In this document: in pieces, positions 36,171 to 51,100 of the stretch | Layout of the letters: every line of letters starts with the position of its first letter | Numbering within the stretch: the first letter of the stretch is position 1 | Assembly: GCA_947568835.1 (NCBI GenBank) | Contig: OX387610.1 | Coordinates: forward strand, 8,395,501 to 8,459,500 | DNA length: 64,000 nt | From: Protonemura montana | Taxonomy: Eukaryota; Arthropoda; Insecta; Plecoptera; Nemouridae | Reading direction: 5' to 3' | The notes under the pieces: generated by a model | What the model was told of the DNA's origin: nothing | Database searches by the model: none | The model's input: the letters and a program-made list of their open reading frames with translations, nothing else | Translations under genes and position numbers: made by a program

Positions 36171-39100
36171 CTGGGAAAGGGCGGAACGTTACAGACTCGA
36201 ACAGGTCTCAAATTTTAAGATAATTATATGTGCACAAGTACATATGTTCAAAATCGAGTTTTGCCTAATTTTTCAATTTTGCATTAAACTGGTCCGAGTT
36301 GATTAGTTATCCCCATTTATCCAGAAAAGATGGAGACCAGAGTTCTACTTCTGGGTAGGGTACAACATATTTTTGAAAGGGCAAGCGTTTGAAATGTATA
36401 TACGATCAAATTTGTTTGGTGATTCATTGCAGCTAGCAAACATGTCTAGCCAAATCAACCACTCACCCCTCAACAGTGGGACAAGAGTAGCGTGCTCGCG
36501 GCACCGGCGCAATCTCAGACGATCCAGTGCACGGCGACCCTTGCGGTAGCGATCCCGGCCAGACGCACACCTCCCAGCGCTCGTCGAAGGCGAGACCGGC
36601 AGGGCAGTCGTATTCGAACACGGTGTAGTCGGGCGTGTATTGGTTGAACTTGACGCAACGGTAGAACCTGCATAGTGGTGCCAGGGTGAGTTTGACACGA
36701 GAAGTTTAAGACAGATACAGTTAAGTTTCAAGGAATGCAAATTTATTGGTATTATTCATTGATTTTCACTGAAAAATGTGTCAAGCATGTTTTAATTGGA
36801 GAGTATGTAATGTGAAAATTATGGTAAATAATAAAAATATTTAAATAAGAAATCATTTCTTTAGGTTTTTTCTCCCTTGGACATAGTCGCTCGAAGCTTT
36901 GTTACCTGCCTAGAGCATCTGCTATCTTTGTATTAGCAATCGTACATACAATTGTAATCAGTTGGATTTTTACATGGTCCAGTATTAAAATTTTCTTAAC
37001 GCCTAAATTAAGCAAGAGTTAAATGACTGGCCATGGCAACAAACAATCACATGCAGTAGTAGTCAGCTGTTTCTGAGAGTTAGGAGCTTAACTCGGAGTT
37101 AAGGAATATTGTAATAACAAGCCTTAAGCAATTTTTAGCAAACAAGTAGGAAGAGACCTTGTAGTTATATGCCAGTTTAGAACAAAGTAATCAGGTTTTC
37201 CCCAAATTGAAAAAAAAAAAACTATTCAAATTTTTGATGTTGCAACGATATTGCGGTATGGTTTTGATTGATTCCCGCCTTATAACCAGTCAAAATCTTA
37301 AACTTAATGACATAAGTTGGGTTAAAATCCTGCACGGCCAAAGACACTATAATCTATTCATGATAAAAACCACCGACAAAAATGACCAACACTCGCTTCA
37401 TGTCTATTAGCTCTTGTGTATGGCTGTGGGTCAGCTGTTTTTTGGTGGTGTTTCTTACCGTGACCAGACAGCAGTTTCCCTTAAAGCACTCACCTATTGC
37501 AGCCGAGGGGATGCGAGAAGTAACCCTGGCGCGAGCACTCAAACTCGGTCTTGGCGTCCTTACGCACCACGTGCACGGCACCGGCCAGGTCCACCACGCG
37601 GACGATGCGGAACGGCGAGAGGTGTACGTCACCTGCAACCGTAACAAGGAGTTTTTGGTTGCCACAAGGGTAAATTCTCGTTTTAAGAATCGGTTAACAG
37701 ATTTTGGTTGTATTTTGAGAAGGAATCCCGTTTTTTGACGACATTAGACGTCCCTGATGCTAGATATGAACCAATTCTTGTGGAAATAAAGAACACAACT
37801 GAGAAGTTAAAGAACGAGTTACTATACTTTTACTTTATGTGAGCAATGGGGACATAGCCGAGCTCTCTGCATCTATTGCAAGCAGTTTTTCTGATTCAAT
37901 GCTTTGCGTTATTCTGGTCTTTTGACATTCTTACATATTGTGAATGAAGCAATTTAGATTTAGAGCCACATGCAGGGAAGACCTGTCTTTGTGAGAGGGC
38001 TGAACAAGCTAGTTAGCACGTCACTAGTGTTTTTAGTAGTGGCAGAAGTGACACATTTTAACTTAGTAAAAAAAGGAGACCCCATCTATATCTATAGGAC
38101 TGTGAAGGATTGTATTTTTTATTGTATTTAGTGACGTACCAATATATTTTACATTTACTTACCACCAACGGGCAGAAAATAGCCATAGTTTATAATTGAT
38201 AAAATTGCCTTATAAAAGAAAAGTTAAGTGTTTGGTACAGAATTATTAATTTAATAATATTTCTGAGGAGATCTGGTCGTCTGAAGATATTGTAATACGA
38301 GCACCAATGTGGCGCTATTTAATGACTTGAACACCAGAATAAAATAACTCCTACCCGAGTAGTTGATGAGCGTCGACTCGTGAATCTCCTCCTGCAACGT
38401 CTGCAACAGCGCTTGACGCGACTTGCGCGCCAGGTTCGTGAACGTGTAGTGCAGACTTGCGAGCAGCGACGAGTCTTGAGCGTCGCTGACGTTCTTGCAA
38501 GCGCCGACTGTGTCCTCGTCGTCAAGTTGGTAGAGGGCAGCACCTCCGAGATCTCTCAGCACCACGTATTTGCCCTGAAAAAGCGGAAGCAGACGTTACT
38601 TAGTGTAATTCAGGAGCTGGAGCCACTGTGAAATGGGTAGGGGACAATGAACCTTACGAGGAACATTTAATTGCGTTTGAAAATCATGGCACAATTGCTT
38701 CACATGTTTATTCTTGTAGTGATCAGAGCCCAAGTGTTACTGTGCCTAGCTGGGATCGCTAAAAATCTCTAGTGACAGCCCATTACATTGTTATATAATG
38801 ATTTAGTCTTTTAAAAACAAAAATACGATTATTGCAAACGCTGGCAATGCGCGGGGTATTTTATTATTAGGAACCCTCTCAAAAATTGATGCCAACCAAA
38901 ACTGGTGCAAAATCTACATATCCTCAAAAGAATTGTACAATTTATATGTGAACATATGAAGTGATGGTTGTTTCCTATTTTCTACATCTTGTAATCAAGT
39001 TTTCTGTAGTGAAAGAGCAACATCTTCAAAATTACCACACTACAGAATTTTATTTGTTGAGAGAACTCAAATCAGAGGAAGTACTCAAAAGATTGTAAAA

Positions 39101-42100
39101 TATATCTGGCTTTTCCCAACGGTATCTGGTTCTTGTTGCAAAAACAAGACAGGGATTCCATACCTTGATGCCGGCGCTGATTCTGTCCTCGAACGCCATC
39201 CACGTGTTGTTTCTGAATGCGTACGGCGCGGTCAAGTCCTCGTCCCGCTCCATGGTCCAGCCGCCCTCCATCAGCATCGAGCACATCTAGAAACACGAGG
39301 ACGGATGATAATGCGTTGCTGACACAAAAAATGCCAGATCTCATTTTTCTCAACCTCACTTGTCAAAGCAATTTTTAAATCGAAAAATATTACAGTAAGA
39401 CCACAGAAATGAAGGACCTTACCACACAAGCGTTCATATCTGGCTTCCTAAAACCTTAGGACCAAAAATGTACATTTTTTAATTTCTTCGTTTATCGTTT
39501 AAAAGGTTTCAATCTCGAGTCCTTGAGATTGCCGAAATGCTGGTATAGATAGATAGATATATTTTATTGTCATTAAAAAGACCATTGCATTAAATAATGC
39601 TGGCGTACAGACATTTTGAGAGATTATTTTATAAAACACTGGCTATACCGATAATAATTAATACAATAAAAATAAAATAAAATAATACAATACAATAGTA
39701 AAATCGTGCTCGTCAAAGCATTGTCTTAATATATAAAAAAAAATGTCATGATATAAAAGAAATTAAAAATAACACAAAACATAATATTTACATTAGTATC
39801 ACAAACAAATAAAAACACAACAATCATTCCAAATATATTAGTTAGAGGCTGCTAAAAAATTCGTTTATGCTATAACAGGCCTTGTCAATTAATACAACTT
39901 TTAATCTATTTATAAAAACAGAGAGAGATGGTGCGTTTTTTATATACTCTGGAAGCCTATTATAAATGTCTATGCCTATATTTTCTGGTGAATCTATGGA
40001 TGTATGATGATTTTTTCTTAGATTATCTCTATTTCGGGTAAGATAGTGGTGTTGGTCCTTTACTTTTGGTAAGCTATCAAATTTATTTTTTATTTTCACT
40101 GTTACTATTAAGATGTATAGACTGAAGATGGTTAAGATTTGTAATTGTTTAAACAGTGGTTTGCAGTGCACTCTACTTTTTTTTTCCATAATTAATCGTA
40201 TTGCTCTCTTCTGGAGAACAAGGATTTTAATACTCTTTTTGGCATTTCCCCAGAATTCCAGGCCATATCTTACTCTGGATTCGAAATTTGCGTAATAAAC
40301 CATTTTTGTTACTCCTATGTCTGCAATCTTACGAATTTCCCTTATAGAGTAAAGTGCGCTGCATAATTTAGACGCCAGGTTTTCGATATGGAATCCCCAC
40401 TTTAATTTGTTGTCAATCGTAAGACCAAGGAATTTGGCTACTTTTACATTATCAATAACTTTTTTTGTCGCGTGGTTAACAATTGGCATAAGATTTACAT
40501 TTTCTTCATCTGATATTGAAAAGGACATAGAAATGGTCTTTGTGTCGTTTAGTATAAGTTTGTTATTCCTAAACCAGATTGTTGCGTCTGTTATTTTCTT
40601 TTCAGCCTCCTCCCTTAGCATGTTTATGTCACTTTTATTTGCCGAGGCCAGCAGACTAGTATCATCGGCGTATAGTTCTGCGTTTTTGATATTGTAAGGC
40701 AGGTCATTTATAAAAATTATAAAAAGTAAAGGCCCCAAGATGGATCCCTGTGGCACCCCGACCCTCACTGTTTCCGGTCTGGATTGGAATTTCCTTATTA
40801 TTCCATTTTTATCTTTCTGGACAATTTCCACTGTCTGCGTCCTATTTTTCAGGTAGGATTTTATTAAGTTCAGGGCAATCCCTCTAATCCCATAGTAAGC
40901 ACATTTTTCAATAAGAATACCATGGTCCATGCAATCGAAGGCTTTTGTCAGATCACAGTAGAAGCCTATTACAGATTTTTTTTTATTTACACTATCGATT
41001 AATTCAGATATAAATCTGTTTATCGTATAGCTTGTTGATTTTTTTTTTATAAAACCACCTTGCGAGTCCGATATAACATTATGCAAATCTAAAAAGTTTG
41101 TGATACGCAATCTGATCAGTGATTCAAGGATCTTTGAAAAAGCTGGCAGGATAGAGACTGGTCTATAGGTAATGGGAAAGAGGGAAGAAGAAACACATTT
41201 TACCGAAGTTAACCGGCCGCGGTAGATGCAGAGATGCAGAGGTGTACAACATTTCGACTGTGTCATACTTCTGTAAAGTATTCAGTATGCTTTTGATACA
41301 GAATTAAAGTAGATATTGTAAGCTTCCCTGTTCTTTCTGAACTATAATAGCAGATCACTAACCTTAGCTTGGTTGATGGTGCTGGGGAGCCCGATGACGG
41401 GTGATCGAGGGGTGGTCTTTGAGTCGTCGGCGAGGGTGAACAGGGTGGTGGTAGCAGGCAGGCTGACAATCAGCTTGCCGTGCGGAGCGCCCAAGCCTGT
41501 CAGTAAGTCTAGCATAGAATCCTGAGAAGGAAAATAAGAACCATACGATTAAAAATTAATCAGAGGAATCCTCGGTCAAGGGGTCACAACAAACCTCTTT
41601 ATTATGAAATGAAATTGTTACCATGCATGCCAGTATAATCATACCATGTTAAGTATGTCTGAAAGCCCCATCAGCCGACTTGGATGGTAGGTGACACCCT
41701 TCTCAGAGGCGTCGGTGATGTTGTCGGTTGAGATGACAAAGTTGTCGATGTATCTATAACATGGAAACTCTCATAATCAAAAGGTCGTGGTATGGACAAT
41801 GTGAAGATGTTACCCGAATGCCGTCATTGTATCGCAGAGAGAAAATACCTTTCTTGCTTAGTTTATTGTGCGATAAAAAGGGTGTGATTACAAGAATAGG
41901 GTAAATTCTCAGAACTCAGAAGCGAGAAAATTAAATTGACAGTGAAATACATTTTCGAGCAGGTCAGAAAACCAGAATAAAATTACAAAAAGAGGGTGCA
42001 AAAGGTATCTTTGTACGATTTTTGACATTTCTCATTCTAAGTCTCGTCTCTTGGTTAAATTGTTTGTTGAAACGATTGCCATGGCGACTCCCAATCACAT

Positions 42101-45100
42101 GCAATGCAATTCAGATTTTTCTGTGAGCTAGAGGTCCAGCTTGTAGTTGAAATTTTGGTAAAACCACTTTTGCTCATCCATGTTTCTGTCATAGTCATTC
42201 ATAAGCTATACAAATGTATCTGATACATAAATTGATTCGCCAACAAATCTAAATGTTTAATTTACCCACCACTGCGAAAAATCTACAAGTTATCAACTGA
42301 ACATATTCATAAAAAAAAGTGGCTACTAAAAATATTATATTCATCACACCAGCCCCTAGCAACCAGAATCCCGCCACACATAGATGCAAAATCGCCAACA
42401 TAACTCACTTGGCGATGAACTTCAGATCAAACCGCTTGGCAATCACTTCCGGTTCGATCGGCACTCGCAAGAACACGATCTTGTTCTTCGAGTCGGCGTC
42501 TCTCTCGGTCACTTTCGATTTCCGGCGTGAACTCGTCGCCAGCGTCTTCGCCTTCCTCGACGTGGTCGCATTCCTGCAATCGAAACGTCCGATTCTTTCA
42601 GTAAAAGTAATGCACGACATTCTTTCTGCTTCCGTGCTTTTGGTTTTGCATACCCGCTCTATGATTCGCATCGACTTTTTCATTTAAAAGAGGGTTTGGT
42701 TCTTCGATTGACATCCAAATAGCTGTTGGCGTGTTAGAAACACCTGTTCTGGTGAGCTCACCGAAGTTAAGATTCACTGCGCTGAGTCAGGTATTGGATG
42801 AATTACATGACCAGTTCTGTTCGGGCGAGAGGTCGGAGGGATGAAAGTTAGTACAGCAACTTCATTTGCCTTGAAAGAAGTTGTTAGCGTTGAAACGTCC
42901 TGTGGAAGGTACTTTAAGCAGGTAATTCCCACTGTAGCACTTCGACAGGAGTAGGCTACGTTCAGGCACCGGGTTATTCCTCCTCCTAACTTTAGGTTCA
43001 TCATCACCCACTCATTTATCGACGCCATAAGATCAATGCCGCAGGACCAGTTGTAAAAACAGAGCGTTGTTAAATACCACAAACCAATCAATCAATTGTT
43101 AACACATTTTTAGCCAACTTTGAGTGCAGCAAAAAATGCCCATGCTTTTATTTTCAAGATTCATGTACACCTATTGATAACTGACGGTCCTCAGCAACCG
43201 ACATATTTTAATAATTTTCAGTTTCTCAGTTTACTACACGAAATGCGAATTGTCACAAATTTACATAATTTACAACATAATATAAAATATAAGACGCTAA
43301 TATGAGGGTGTTTGTAAGACGTGTAATGAAGGTAACGTAGCTTAACAGGGAAATGAGACATAGACTGGTGTCTATGAAACCACGCTCAAAATTGAAGTTC
43401 TATAAAAAATAGCGCGATGATGGCAAAGATAAACTTTAACCATAGTGAATATTACGTGAATACTCAAGAAATTCATCGCAATCATATTTCAATTCGGTAT
43501 GATTATGTCAGCATAGTAATAAGTTGTCATAAACTCCGACTTTTTACGACACTTCCAAGTGCCGGTAGGTATCATGAAAAAAAAACTGAGCGATGACCAG
43601 GAAAGAGAAACGACCATTGGTTTAAAAATCCATGAGGTCATGATATCCTCAGGTGTCTATGGAAATCACCACGGCGTGATGTTGGTACCCGTGGTTTGGC
43701 CCAGGGCATTGACAAAAAAACCGCCCGGTCAATAAGTAGACGATCCGATCTGTGCGATAACGGCATGGTCCATATTTGGAAGATGGAGAGTCTAGTCTAC
43801 CGACAATAGCACGCTTGTACAATTTCTGAAAGTCTAACATATTACCAGTAGCGAATTAATGGACTGTAATTAAACGGATAACCACAACTTGCGATGATTG
43901 CTTGTGTCTACAGGAAAGCCCCGCCAATAATTTGCGCTCCAATTGATATGCAATTATTAATTGTTCTTGCATGCGCTGTCTTTGTCAGATTGTTGTTATG
44001 AAAACCACTGCTTATTTTTAGTAAAACAATCTTTGACAATATGATCGAGTAGATAATCAAGTGAGATTTTTAGATAGATAGCTTTGTTAGATTGTTAGAT
44101 AGCTTCTACTACTAGAAGCTATATATGTCTGCTACGGGTTAAATCTGGCTACTGGTAACTAACATATGGCTACTACAAGCTATTTCTGGCTACTTCAAGC
44201 TATTTCTAGCTAGAAATAGCTAGATAGCTAGTTATTTTTTTATATGGCTATTATAATATATTGATAGCTATTAAGTAGATTTCGTCCTGAATTTGTGTAA
44301 ATCTATACTACCACTAACAACTCTTTACGAAAGACTATCTTAAATCAGCATTTTGTCATAAAACGCTGACATTGATCCTTACATTTTGATGTCCCAGTCT
44401 TGTTTGATTTCCGCTGCAACTAGTTTACGCTGTGTGTGTTCGATTTGCTTCGCCCTGAGCGGTAATGAAAACGAATTCAATGTTTTTTTGTTTTTTTTAA
44501 TGTGAAGGTCGAAAAACCTACATGAAATCCGTAGTTTACTTTGGTAGAGCGTTGACCTGGGTAGAAGAACGTATATCCTGCTAAGATATCACTCGAGGCT
44601 TCAGTTGGTTATTGAATTTCACTCGCTTGACATCCTGTGTTCTGCCAAGATTAAGATGAACTTGCGGCCGACATGGATGGATCGAAAGTGAAATGTCCAT
44701 CATCGGGTTTAAAGTGGTCTATCTAGAAACCGGAAGGATCACTCGACATTTCGGCATCATTTCGCAGTTTGATTGATTTAGGGACAAGCACAGATATTCA
44801 CTCTGTCTGGTCGTGGCTTATAGTTTTGACCATGAAGCAATTTTATAGAGAAATCATCGAACCAATAAAAAAATGTACACCTATCAAAATTTCGAATTTG
44901 AACCAACGGCTAAAATACCGACGGTGCTCAGATCTAAGAGTCCGTTAATTTTGTATGTTGCTTGGCAACCGCTAATCTGAAGATTTTCTTAGTTTGTTAA
45001 CAGAATTAATTACTTAACGTGCCACTGAAAAACACTGTTCACAGTGTCTACACAATCCAGTGTTTTGGACTATAGGTATGCGGGCAGAACGGTGCAGCAA

Positions 45101-48100
45101 TTCACAAAAAAACCACAAAAAAACTTCCACAACAACAGAGTTGTATCCACTTTATGATGAACCTTACCTAGCCTAGAAAGGAGGAAAGGAAACTCGGTGC
45201 TGGCAGGTCCTGGTTTGTTAAGAAAGATTCTACTTTGGAGGGAGGACGACTTAAGAACAACAGGATTCCTCCACAAATCCAAGCTATCGAGAGGTTGATA
45301 AGCATTGCGAGCAAAGTTGTTATACAAACTTCAATCCCTTCAACCTCTCTCTCTTGATCAGAACGGGTAATGCGTATGATGGTCACCCATCCAATACCTG
45401 ACCGAGCGCAGTGTTCTTCAACTTCGGTTTTGTTGATTTTTGTCTACAGAGCTTATAAAGAAAATGCATCGCAAAGAAAAGCCCGGAGAAAATCGAAGAA
45501 AAACAACGTATGCCGTGAACAGGACTACCAAATTAATAACATTTTAATAAAAAAAAAGAGAGGCAGGTACAGAAATCATTGAGCTACCTTTTAGCAGTTG
45601 ACCACTCGGTAGTGCTGTCATCGTCTTGGTTTTCAGTGACGTTGTAGTCTCGTTTCTGTCGCGATTGCGCGACATCTGAAGAGTCGATCTTTTCTCGCAG
45701 AAGCTGCAGCCAAAGAAGCGGTTTTTTTGATTAGGACTTGATTAGCAGGTTCGATACTCAATGACCCAGTTATCGACATTAATCGAGTTTCAATAAAGTG
45801 AGGATGTGTACGGGCATTGAGCGGCCATCTCCAAGAAATTGTCGCCATCATCGCACCAACTCAGATTTACAGCAAGATTAACAACGCTATTTTCCACAAA
45901 TTAATCATCTACGTAAGGCAACAGTACAAGAATAGATATTGGAAATGTTTCTTTATTTTCTTTAATACAGTACTGTCGCAAAATAAGGTATAAGTAAGGT
46001 GATGAGTAACTCTGTCGATATGCTTTTACCAAAGTCAATTTACCAACCAGATTTTCAGTGATCATACTGAATCATACTATTGGACATAAGAATAACTGAA
46101 GTTAGGATAGTTTAATATGTTTATGAGATTCTGATATGATCACAATATTTATAAGAAATAAAAATAAAATCATTGTAAATAGACCACTGATTGGAGACAG
46201 TCACTCTCTGGCCGTGCAAATATGGCGTCCATTGCTTGGAGATCACCACTCTCTGCCTAATGTTATCGCCATCATGTGACGATGGACCGACGCCGGGTGT
46301 GCAGAGAATGAAGCAACTGATGTGAAAGATTACAAGATCACCTTGTATCATCGGTGTTATGGACATCGCGAAGAGAAATGATTTAATTATCGAAACTGTA
46401 GCAGATTAACTTCAGAGCCAACGTCTGCGGCTGGTAGTTAACGGTGTCATTGCGATATGTGATCGTTGTTTTTGTTATTTAACTTGGATTGTGGATTGAT
46501 AACAAGTATCACCTGCATTACTAATGGTCACAGGTAATCAAGAGACTGTGCCAAGGAAAATATGTCATTTTTTACACTTTTCTATGTCTGTGTTTTTTTG
46601 TATTGGTTTTGAAAAACCACTACGATGAAGTAATTGATAGTCAGTAAGTCGGTAGATACACCAACCGTTCCCGATTTGATCACAATAATTTATGTCCACC
46701 TAGAGGACCCGTGGCATGGTCTCTCAGATGTCGTACTTTTACTGTTACTGTGCAATGAAGGTACTAGGTGCTAGGGGTTGAAAAATATCTGCAATATTCT
46801 TATAGGTTATGTTCTTTTTAAAGCATCCAAGTGGAAAAACGTGAACTATGCTTATTTTCGCTCTGGGTTTTGGCAACATAGGAATTTTTGAAGATATCTT
46901 TAAACGCACATGTAAGGAACATAAATAACTGGTAAAATTTAATTTAAAGTGGTGATGACCCGGGTTTTTAATTTAAATTAAGAGCTTTAGATATGTCCAA
47001 GAAGAAAATGGGTCAAGCTTGGCCACAATCTATTTAAGTTCTGTTTAAGTTATTTTTCGAACAATGAAACTTTTTTTTTGCGTTTTGATTCAAACGATTT
47101 TTTGAAAAGCTGCTTGTATCTCGCACAACTTGTGTTAGACGTGGGACGTGTACGGTGAAACCATGCAATTTAAAAGAAAAACACCAATAAATCAGTTGCC
47201 AACATCGCTCTCGATGATTTACATACAAGAACACCCAAAATGACACCACGTGCATAGAAATTAAGTTACAGATCTTGCAAATTTGAAAATTAAGCATTTT
47301 TTTTTATCACCTGGGCGATCTCCATGCCAGCACGGTAATCATAAATGGCACCAATTAAGCCATCGTTCTTGGCTAAACCGGGTCTAAAGTTAATTACAGT
47401 CTATTAATTATTGCTTTGATCTCACTTTATTGGGTCTTCCTAGGTGTGCACTACATTCTAAAAGTTCATCTTGTACAGACGTAATATCTCGCAACACTAA
47501 CACACCTTATATTGCTCATCTCGTCTCGGTATCATACTGGGAAATATGTTGTTTCAGTACAGTTTTGCCTTTTGTAGGTTTTTTTCTAGGTAAGGAAGTT
47601 AATACGCGTAAAGCCGTGAAGTATGACAAGAACTCGGAGAGTTCCTAGATAATAAAGTACTCGTTCTGCATATTAAATGCTGTAAGGAACGAAAGTTCCA
47701 AGTTTTCAACTCAAATTTGGAGCAAATTCAAATGTTATCTACTATAAGAGAATCAAAGACAGCCCCTTAAATCACTCTGTCCCAAAATCTGCCTTCTTTC
47801 TCTAATTTAACTTCACTATGCTATCAATATATTGTATTCAAAATGGTAATCCATACAAACCGTCACAAAAAATTGTTCATATACGACTTACACTATTGTT
47901 ATTTTTTTTTGTCACAAAAATGTACCTGTCAAACTGTCTTGTAACTGTCTTGTTACTGTCTTGTAGATCTGGGTTCGAGCCCTCGTTTGGGCATCAATTT
48001 TTGAGACGGTTATAGTGTTGTTAATAATAAAATACCCCGCGCATTGCAAGCGTTTGCAATTTAATTAAGAGTTCATCCTAATATTTTAAACTTATTTCAA

Positions 48101-51100
48101 CGCTTCTTTCTAACATAGGATCTTGGATCGCGGGTGCTAAATGGCTTGGTAATAGTTCATTAGCTATATTTCATACATCTATAATGAACTTAATAACTAT
48201 AGCTGTCACTACAGAAAAAAAGTACCTATTTATATGCCGATTTCCGAACGGCAGGAATTAGGCTCATCATGTCGGCTCCCTCTTTCTAAAGCGCATTCAG
48301 GTGATTTTGTTTACACCAAAAAAAAATCGATGGTTGCTAGCGATTGGTGCATTAGTTTTTGTCACTGCATATCATTTCAGTGCTGACCACTCGTGCACGC
48401 TGATTAAAATCAAATGGTAACCCATCAAACACCCGTTTCATCACAAGTGTTGCTTAACTCCAATGATAGTAAACCAACCACGCAACAGAAATATTTTAAA
48501 CAAAAACTTCTCCCCACCTTCATAAACTCGGCGAATTTTTCCTTAGCGTCAGCGCCACCCTTTGTTGACATCGCAAAGTTGACTTCGACGCCATCGACGC
48601 CCGACTCGGCGACGTGTGCGACGACGCTCTGAACGAGCTGCTGCCGCTTAGCGTCGGATTTTGCAAGGGCGTCGCTTTGTGACGCGTTGGCGGCGATGCT
48701 CAGCACAATCTTGAGCGCCGGGTTTCGATGACGTAGAGCGTGCGTAGTACGCTCGTGGTCTGAAATGTTGGAAGATACTGTGTCAGTGAAGATGTCATAG
48801 GTTGATTGATTGATTTGTTTTGACAACAAGCCACGAGTCACTGGTCTCATGGCGTCAGTAAATGAGTTTAATGAGAATAATGATGAACCTTATCGAGCCT
48901 CGAAGGAAGGAGAGGATACCCGGCACCGGCAAGTAGCAAGGAGACCACCGGCTTAATGTCCCTGCCGTTGGACGGAACAAAAGTGAACAACGGGATTACT
49001 CCACAAATCCATGCCGTCGAGAGGTTGATAAGCAAGGCGAGTGAAGTTGCTGTACTAACTTTCATCCCCCTAGCCTCTCTCCCGAACAGAACTGGTAATG
49101 TGGATGATGGTCACCCATCTAATAACCAAGCGCGTTGTTGCTTAACTTCGGCAACACAAAAAGTGCCAGAGTAACAGACAGCCACTATTTGAAAACTCTT
49201 GGCGAATCGCCCCTTTTCTCAAACTTTCACGCTTGATTAGACCCTTGAGTTTTCTCAAGGCCCCGGTTCGAAGATAATATATATATATATATATATATAC
49301 TACTTGTGAAAAGACGAGCACCGGTACTGAGATGCGAACCCAAGACATAGAACTCAATAATTTAATTCATCAAACAAAAATAAATATAAATCTGAAATAA
49401 AATTGAAGGTCCAGCGGTAGGTGAAATAAGAAATAAGATTAATTATGGAAATATTGTTACATTTAAGATGGTTCTAAAATATATAAACTGCTTGTTAAAA
49501 GATTACCAAAGCGATTTTTAATGAGATTGCAGACCCAAAACCCGTGACGTTTGTTGTCATTAAACAATGCTCGGACCATTAGTTGCAAAGTTAGAACTTG
49601 GACTATCGATAAATAACATCGCACTAAATGAGTCTTAATTAAGGCTAAAACTGAAAGGTAGGCGCGCTTATATTTAGAGAATAGCCAACTCGCATTATCA
49701 AAAGGTGGCAGCCCAAAAACAATGTTGGCATCACAGCTTAGACGGGTCTAGACAGGTAAAAATGTTGACATACCGAACGGTTTGGTGGCCTAGAAACACC
49801 GGTTCTCATGTGATCACCGAAGTTAAGCAAAATTGCACTAGGTCAGGTATTGGATGGGTGACCACCAAGCAAATGTTCAGTTCTGTTCGGGAGAGTGGTC
49901 GAAGGGATGAAAATGATTACAAGTTCATTCACCTTGCTTATCAACCTCTCGACAGCATGGATTTGTGGAGGAATCCTGTTGTTCGCGTTGTACCGTCCTT
50001 CGGAAGGGACGATACGCCAGTGGTTCCCTTGATCTTCGACAGGAGTAGGCTACGAGCCGGCCCCAGGTTTACCCTCATCCCTTCTAGGCTAGGTTAGAGT
50101 CATCATCGTTCTCATGATCATCCACTCATTCACCGACGCCATTGGACCAGTGGAACAGGGCCCGTTGTCAAAATAGTGCATCGTTAAACCCTAATAATTA
50201 ATAAACTGTGTACACCTCTGATTTTGCGACGGACCGTGACGTCAGAAATTATTCACTTAATTGCTAAGGGTTTTTTGATACCTGTCATGCGTCACCGAAC
50301 AATCGTTTAAAATAAGAAAGGAGCTTGATTGGATCTACGCAGTTACATAAGATATGAAGGTATCACACGCGATATATATGCATTATTATAAAGAAAAACT
50401 TAATTATTTTTCCAAAATTAATGCGTGACACATTTAATTATGCTAGAAATGTGGTCAAACTTTATGTAACTCTCTCTAGTCACTCTTTGCATTTCTTTAA
50501 TTATAATATCTTTATTGCTTCAGGGATCTCTACAAAAAAAAAAACGAGAAATATAAAGGACATGACGAAGATTTTACTTCCAGCTATATTATATGAATGC
50601 TAAGACAGTCAACCTTTTTTTTTGCTTTTCATCAGCATTAACCCAAAAATTACCCAACACAAATACCTTGAACTACTGCATTATGCAAAATTGCACTTCA
50701 CCTTAGAAAATTTATAATATCACTGGTAATCATCACCTATCACATTGGCATGTCAAAAAACGAAGTAAAATACCAATATCTTATGCAAAGGGCAAAAAAT
50801 GAGCTCATCTTTTAGGCAAATGGTAATTTCGATATTCACGAAACGTATAGGCATGTCAATCCACGTATGAAAGATTTATGTAGGACCCAATAAACTGCCC
50901 ATAAAATCGCATCACTTTATTCAAACGCCATAAAATTAGATTGCTCTTACATTTTAGCTCTTGTACTACCACTTTTGCGAAGCCAGCCTCGAAATGCCCT
51001 CAAGTGAATAATAATTGATAGCTCTACTAGCACCACTTATCCAATTTTAAAGAATGCTGAACATGAAATCACAGTGAACTGAAATAAAAAATGTATGTAG

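Noticed and set aside
47311-47390. Possible extra - strand exon (..GAIYDYRAGMEIAQ followed by gtgata)
   Set aside because: No acceptor gives the phase 0 needed between exons 2 and 3, which already join correctly, and the sequence runs into a T/A-run like a retrocopied fragment.
48425-48517. Continuation of exon 2 past its donor
   Set aside because: The frame stays open for a few codons but composition changes at gtgggg, and GH18 similarity resumes only in exon 3 at the correct phase.
49774-49890. Functional 5S rRNA gene
   Set aside because: Only part of 5S is present, with many changes, and it is fused to a body shared by all copies, so it is a SINE head.
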